The notes beneath the pieces were generated by a model. That model saw only the letters and a list, made by a program, of their open reading frames with translations, had not been told where the DNA came from and did no database searches. Shown piece by piece: positions 61,412 through 64,000 of a DNA stretch of 64,000 nt. The position numbers were made by a program, and so were the translations under genes. Each line of letters begins with the position of its first letter. The stretch's first letter is position 1. The stretch comes from Paenibacillus sp. P25 (GTDB lineage: Bacteria; Bacillota; Bacilli; Paenibacillales; NBRC-103111): contig CP085629.1 in assembly GCA_024704175.1 (NCBI GenBank), positions 3,162,001 to 3,226,000 of the forward strand. The letters run 5' to 3'.

Positions 61412-63663
61412 TGCCCTCCACCCGCTTTCGCGCCTTGGCTTTGGCCGGTGCCGCCGCCTGCAGCTGCGGGACTACTGCCTTGACTGCTTTGACCCTCTTG
61501 GCCGGTTGAGCCGCTTTGGCCGTTCTGTCCTGCCTCGCCTCGGCCGCCGGCGCTGCCCGCCGGCGGCGTTTTGGCCGCTTTGGTCGCTCTGGACATTCTG
61601 GCCGGCCGAACCGCTCTGACCCTCTTGACCGGTCGTGCCGCCTTGACCGCTCTGGCCTCTTTGTTGACGCTGGCCGCCCGAGCCGTTCGGAGCGTTCTGG
61701 CCGGCTTGGTCGCCTGAAGTCCCTTGGCCGCTTTGGCTTCCCTGACCGGTCTGGCCGGTTTTGCCGCCTTGACTGTTCTGTCCTCCTTGACCGTTTCTGG
61801 CGCCTTGGCCGCCTTGGCCGGCTTGACTCTCCTGGCCCGGCTGAACGACTTGAACGGCCGCTTTGTCGGACAGCGACTCCTGGCCCATAACCACCAGCTC
61901 GTCGCCCTCTTTGAGCCCGCTTGTGATTTCAAATAGGGAGCTGGTCATCGTGCCGATCTTGACCGTCACCTTCCTGGCCTTGCCGTCCTGCACGATGTAG
62001 ACCGCGTTGCCGCTCGCCTGGTTGATCACCGCATTCGCCGGCACCATGATCGCTTTGCGGCCTTCGCTCTTCAGACTGGAGGTGGCGAACATGCCCGGGA
62101 GCAGCTCCCCTTCGGATCGTTCACTTTAATATCCACGCCGTAGGATTTGGTCGTCGGGTCCAAGGTCGGACGGATGGCGGATACGACGCCGTCGAATGAT
62201 TTGCCCAGTGTCGGCACGTCGACCTTCATGTCCATGCCCACTTTGATCTTGCCGATGCTGGATTCGGATACGTTGACCGTAGCCAGCACCGGGTCCAGCG
62301 CCGCGATGGAGACAATGCTCGCCTGCGTGCCCGCATTCTGCCCGACCGGCGTATTGATCGCGGTCACCACGCCGTCGACCGGCGACGACAGGACGCCGTC
62401 GTTCAGCCGCTCCTGCAGCACCTTCAGGTTGGTCGAGGCTTGTTCGTACTGCGCTTTGGAGACCTCCACCGAATCCGTGGATTTCGCCGCATTCACCGTC
62501 TGTTCGTCCTTATTCGCCTGAGCTTGAACCGATTTCACGCTGATATCGTAAGAAGCCTGAGCATTCTTCGCGGATTGCTGCGCCGATTGGAGCGTTTGCT
62601 GGTTCGTATCGGTAATCACCGCCAAATTATTCTGCGCCGTGGCAAGAGCGAGCAGGTCGCTGTTGAGGGTTTCCTGCGCCGTAACGACGGTTTGGGAGTT
62701 TTGGGCGGCGGCGAGGTCCGCCTGCGCCTTCGTTAAATTGTTCTGCGCCGTGGACAGTGCGGAAGCCGGAGACTCCTGCGCCTGCTGCAAAGCGAGCTGC
62801 GCAGCCTGCAGCTTCTGCTGAGCCGCGGCGATGTCCGTGCTGGTCGATTTGCCGTTCCCCTGCGTATTCTGCAGGTTGATGGCCGCCTGCTCTACGGCAA
62901 GCTGCAGGGATTCAATGCTGTTGGTGCTCGAAATTTGTGAATTCTGCAGGGCATCCTGCGCCGAGTTTACATTGTTCTGTGCGGTCGTAACCGCTTGATT
63001 GTAGGTATTGATTGCATTGTTCAACGCCTGCTGGTTCACGGTGACCGCCTGCTTGGCGGCCGCAATCGCGTTCTGCTGGTCCGAAATCGCCTTGTTGTAG
63101 TTCGCCTGGGCCACTGCCACCTGCTGCTTGGCCGCGCCCAGCGCATTCTGCGCGTCCTGCAGCGTCTTATCGTAACCGGCCTTATTGACTTCATTGGTTA
63201 ATTCGGCGGATAGCTGCCCGTTCTGCTGATCGTGGGCGACCTTCTGCAGGTTTGCCGCACTAAGGGCCACTGCACTCTGCGACTGCTCGATCTGCTGCTG
63301 CAGCTGGGTTGTATCGATCTTCGCAAGCGGCTGTCCCGTTTTGACCCGGTCTCCGACCTTGACCATTAATTCCGTCACCCGGCCGCTGACCCGGGAAGAC
63401 ACGTTCGTGGTATATTGGGGACTGATAGACCCGTTAAAAATTTGCCCGCCCCCGACGTCCTGCATTTTAACGGTCTGCGTTTCCACCGGAAACTGCCTGG
63501 GCGCGCCCCTCTGCTGCTGGCCGCCTTTGGCGGGATCGGCGCCTTGACTCTGCTTTCCCCATCCCCCATACATCACGGTACCGCCGACAACGGCGATCAC
63601 CGCAATGACGGCTACGGTTGTCACCAACCATTTTTTCGATACGTTCTGGATCCACCTGATCAT
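61408..63663 (-). CDS. RND membrane-fusion protein with GQ-rich tail (two frameshifts)
   Basis: Periplasmic-adaptor-type partner of the RND permease, about 750 residues, much longer than usual. Membrane anchor: WLVTTVAVIAVIAVVGGTVM. Lipoyl half-motif: SSRVSGRVTELMVKVGDRVK, with its partner VLSSPVDGVVTAINTPVGQN about 330 residues later. Between them lies a very long Ala/Gln/Asn-rich coiled-coil hairpin (AQNNLTKAQADLAAAQNSQ). Then beta-barrel and MP domains, and a C-terminal tail of about 130 residues of GQ/GQS repeats. Frames shift at four C (62107-62110) and near 61565. The ATG follows GGAGGG. Confidence 0.9.
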
Positions 63664-64000
63664 TGACCATACCCTCCATATGCACCTTGTGTTGCGTGAA
63701 GCGCTGTCTACAGCTTTCATGAGCCTGTATAAACGCTGCTTTATGTTCGGCAGACGGCACCCTCCAATATAGGCACGGCATCTATGTCCAAGTTAATCTA
63801 CATTCATGATGAAACTATGATTTAAATGTAAAAAATGTGTGAAAAACGACCAAGGTCGAATCAAAGAAAAAGGACCCCTTTCGGAGTCCTTCTTAGCGGT
63901 GAATTGATTTCGGCACTTGCTGCGGAATCTTCTTATCAGCTCGGGTCTTACCTTAAGCCACACTACTGCAGTACAAGTACTACATTAACGCGTCTTTGGC
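63664..64000. other. Right-end intergenic region
   Basis: About 340 bases. It holds the minus-strand leader of the efflux operon. A minus-strand terminator (63866-63893) implies a gene beyond the right edge. A few codons ending AKDALM-TAG (64000-63980) could be its end, but that cannot be shown. Nothing else seen. Confidence 0.5.
63866..63893 (-). terminator. Terminator of a gene beyond the right edge
   Basis: AGGACTCCGAAAGGGGTCCT followed by TTTTC on the minus strand, about 200 bases upstream of the efflux operon. Confidence 0.6.

Noticed and set aside
61472..61900. The repetitive GQ-rich coding stretch as a CRISPR or tandem-repeat array
   Set aside because: Repeats are short, degenerate and codon-phased; there are no spacers of constant length. 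It is low-complexity protein coding.

Overview
The window looks like chromosome from a spore-forming, GC-rich Bacillales, most like Paenibacillus. The evidence is the sporulation genes (spoIIP, gpr, a spoVAC/AD/AE set), the com competence locus, a leucyl T-box, a CIRCE operator and SLH-type surface anchoring. Almost everything reads on the minus strand. The backbone follows the Bacillus subtilis yqeG-to-yqeV block: yqeG, yqeH, aroE, yhbY, nadD, yqeK, rsfS, yqeM, comER, comEA, comEB, comEC, holA, rpsT, gpr, spoIIP, yqxA, lepA, hemW, hrcA, grpE, dnaK, dnaJ, prmA, rsmE, mtaB. Several genes are inserted relative to that order.

Region by region, from the left. At 1-4.7 kb: mtaB (partial), rsmE, an M50 site-2-type protease, prmA, a small unknown gene and a YfhD-type gene. 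At 4.8-11.4 kb: the heat-shock cluster hrcA, an archaeal-like (group III) chaperonin, grpE, dnaK and dnaJ, headed by a perfect CIRCE operator. At 11.4-20 kb: a GNAT, hemW, lepA, yqxA, spoIIP, a BrkB membrane protein, a DUF3243 protein and gpr, with rpsT divergent on the plus strand. At 20-31.8 kb: holA, an ECF sigma/anti-sigma pair, an EamA transporter, a methyltransferase, a small membrane protein, comEC, comEB, a homocysteine synthase inserted within the com cluster, comEA, and comER on plus. At 31.8-39.4 kb: leuS with a T-box, then an assimilatory nitrite reductase operon (nirB, nirD, hemD-like, formate/nitrite channel) with two GlnR/TnrA-type boxes upstream. At 39.8-46.2 kb: yqeM, cvfB, rsfS, yqeK, nadD, yhbY, aroE, yqeH and yqeG. 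At 46.4-50.8 kb: a MoxR ATPase, a DUF58 protein and a transglutaminase-like membrane protein. At 51-54.9 kb: a spoVA-2-like germination operon with DUF421 and DUF1657 genes, then small membrane proteins. At 55-64 kb: an RCC1-repeat/SLH surface protein and an RND efflux pump with its membrane-fusion protein.

Roughly 20 genes, many of them normally essential or core (hrcA, lepA, leuS, holA, yqeH), are interrupted by single-base frameshifts, about 33 in all. Many fall in runs of four or five G or C, and joining the frames restores normal family lengths. I read these as sequencing or assembly errors, not gene decay, and annotate each such gene across its frames. No CRISPR array, transposase, prophage, rRNA or tRNA was seen.
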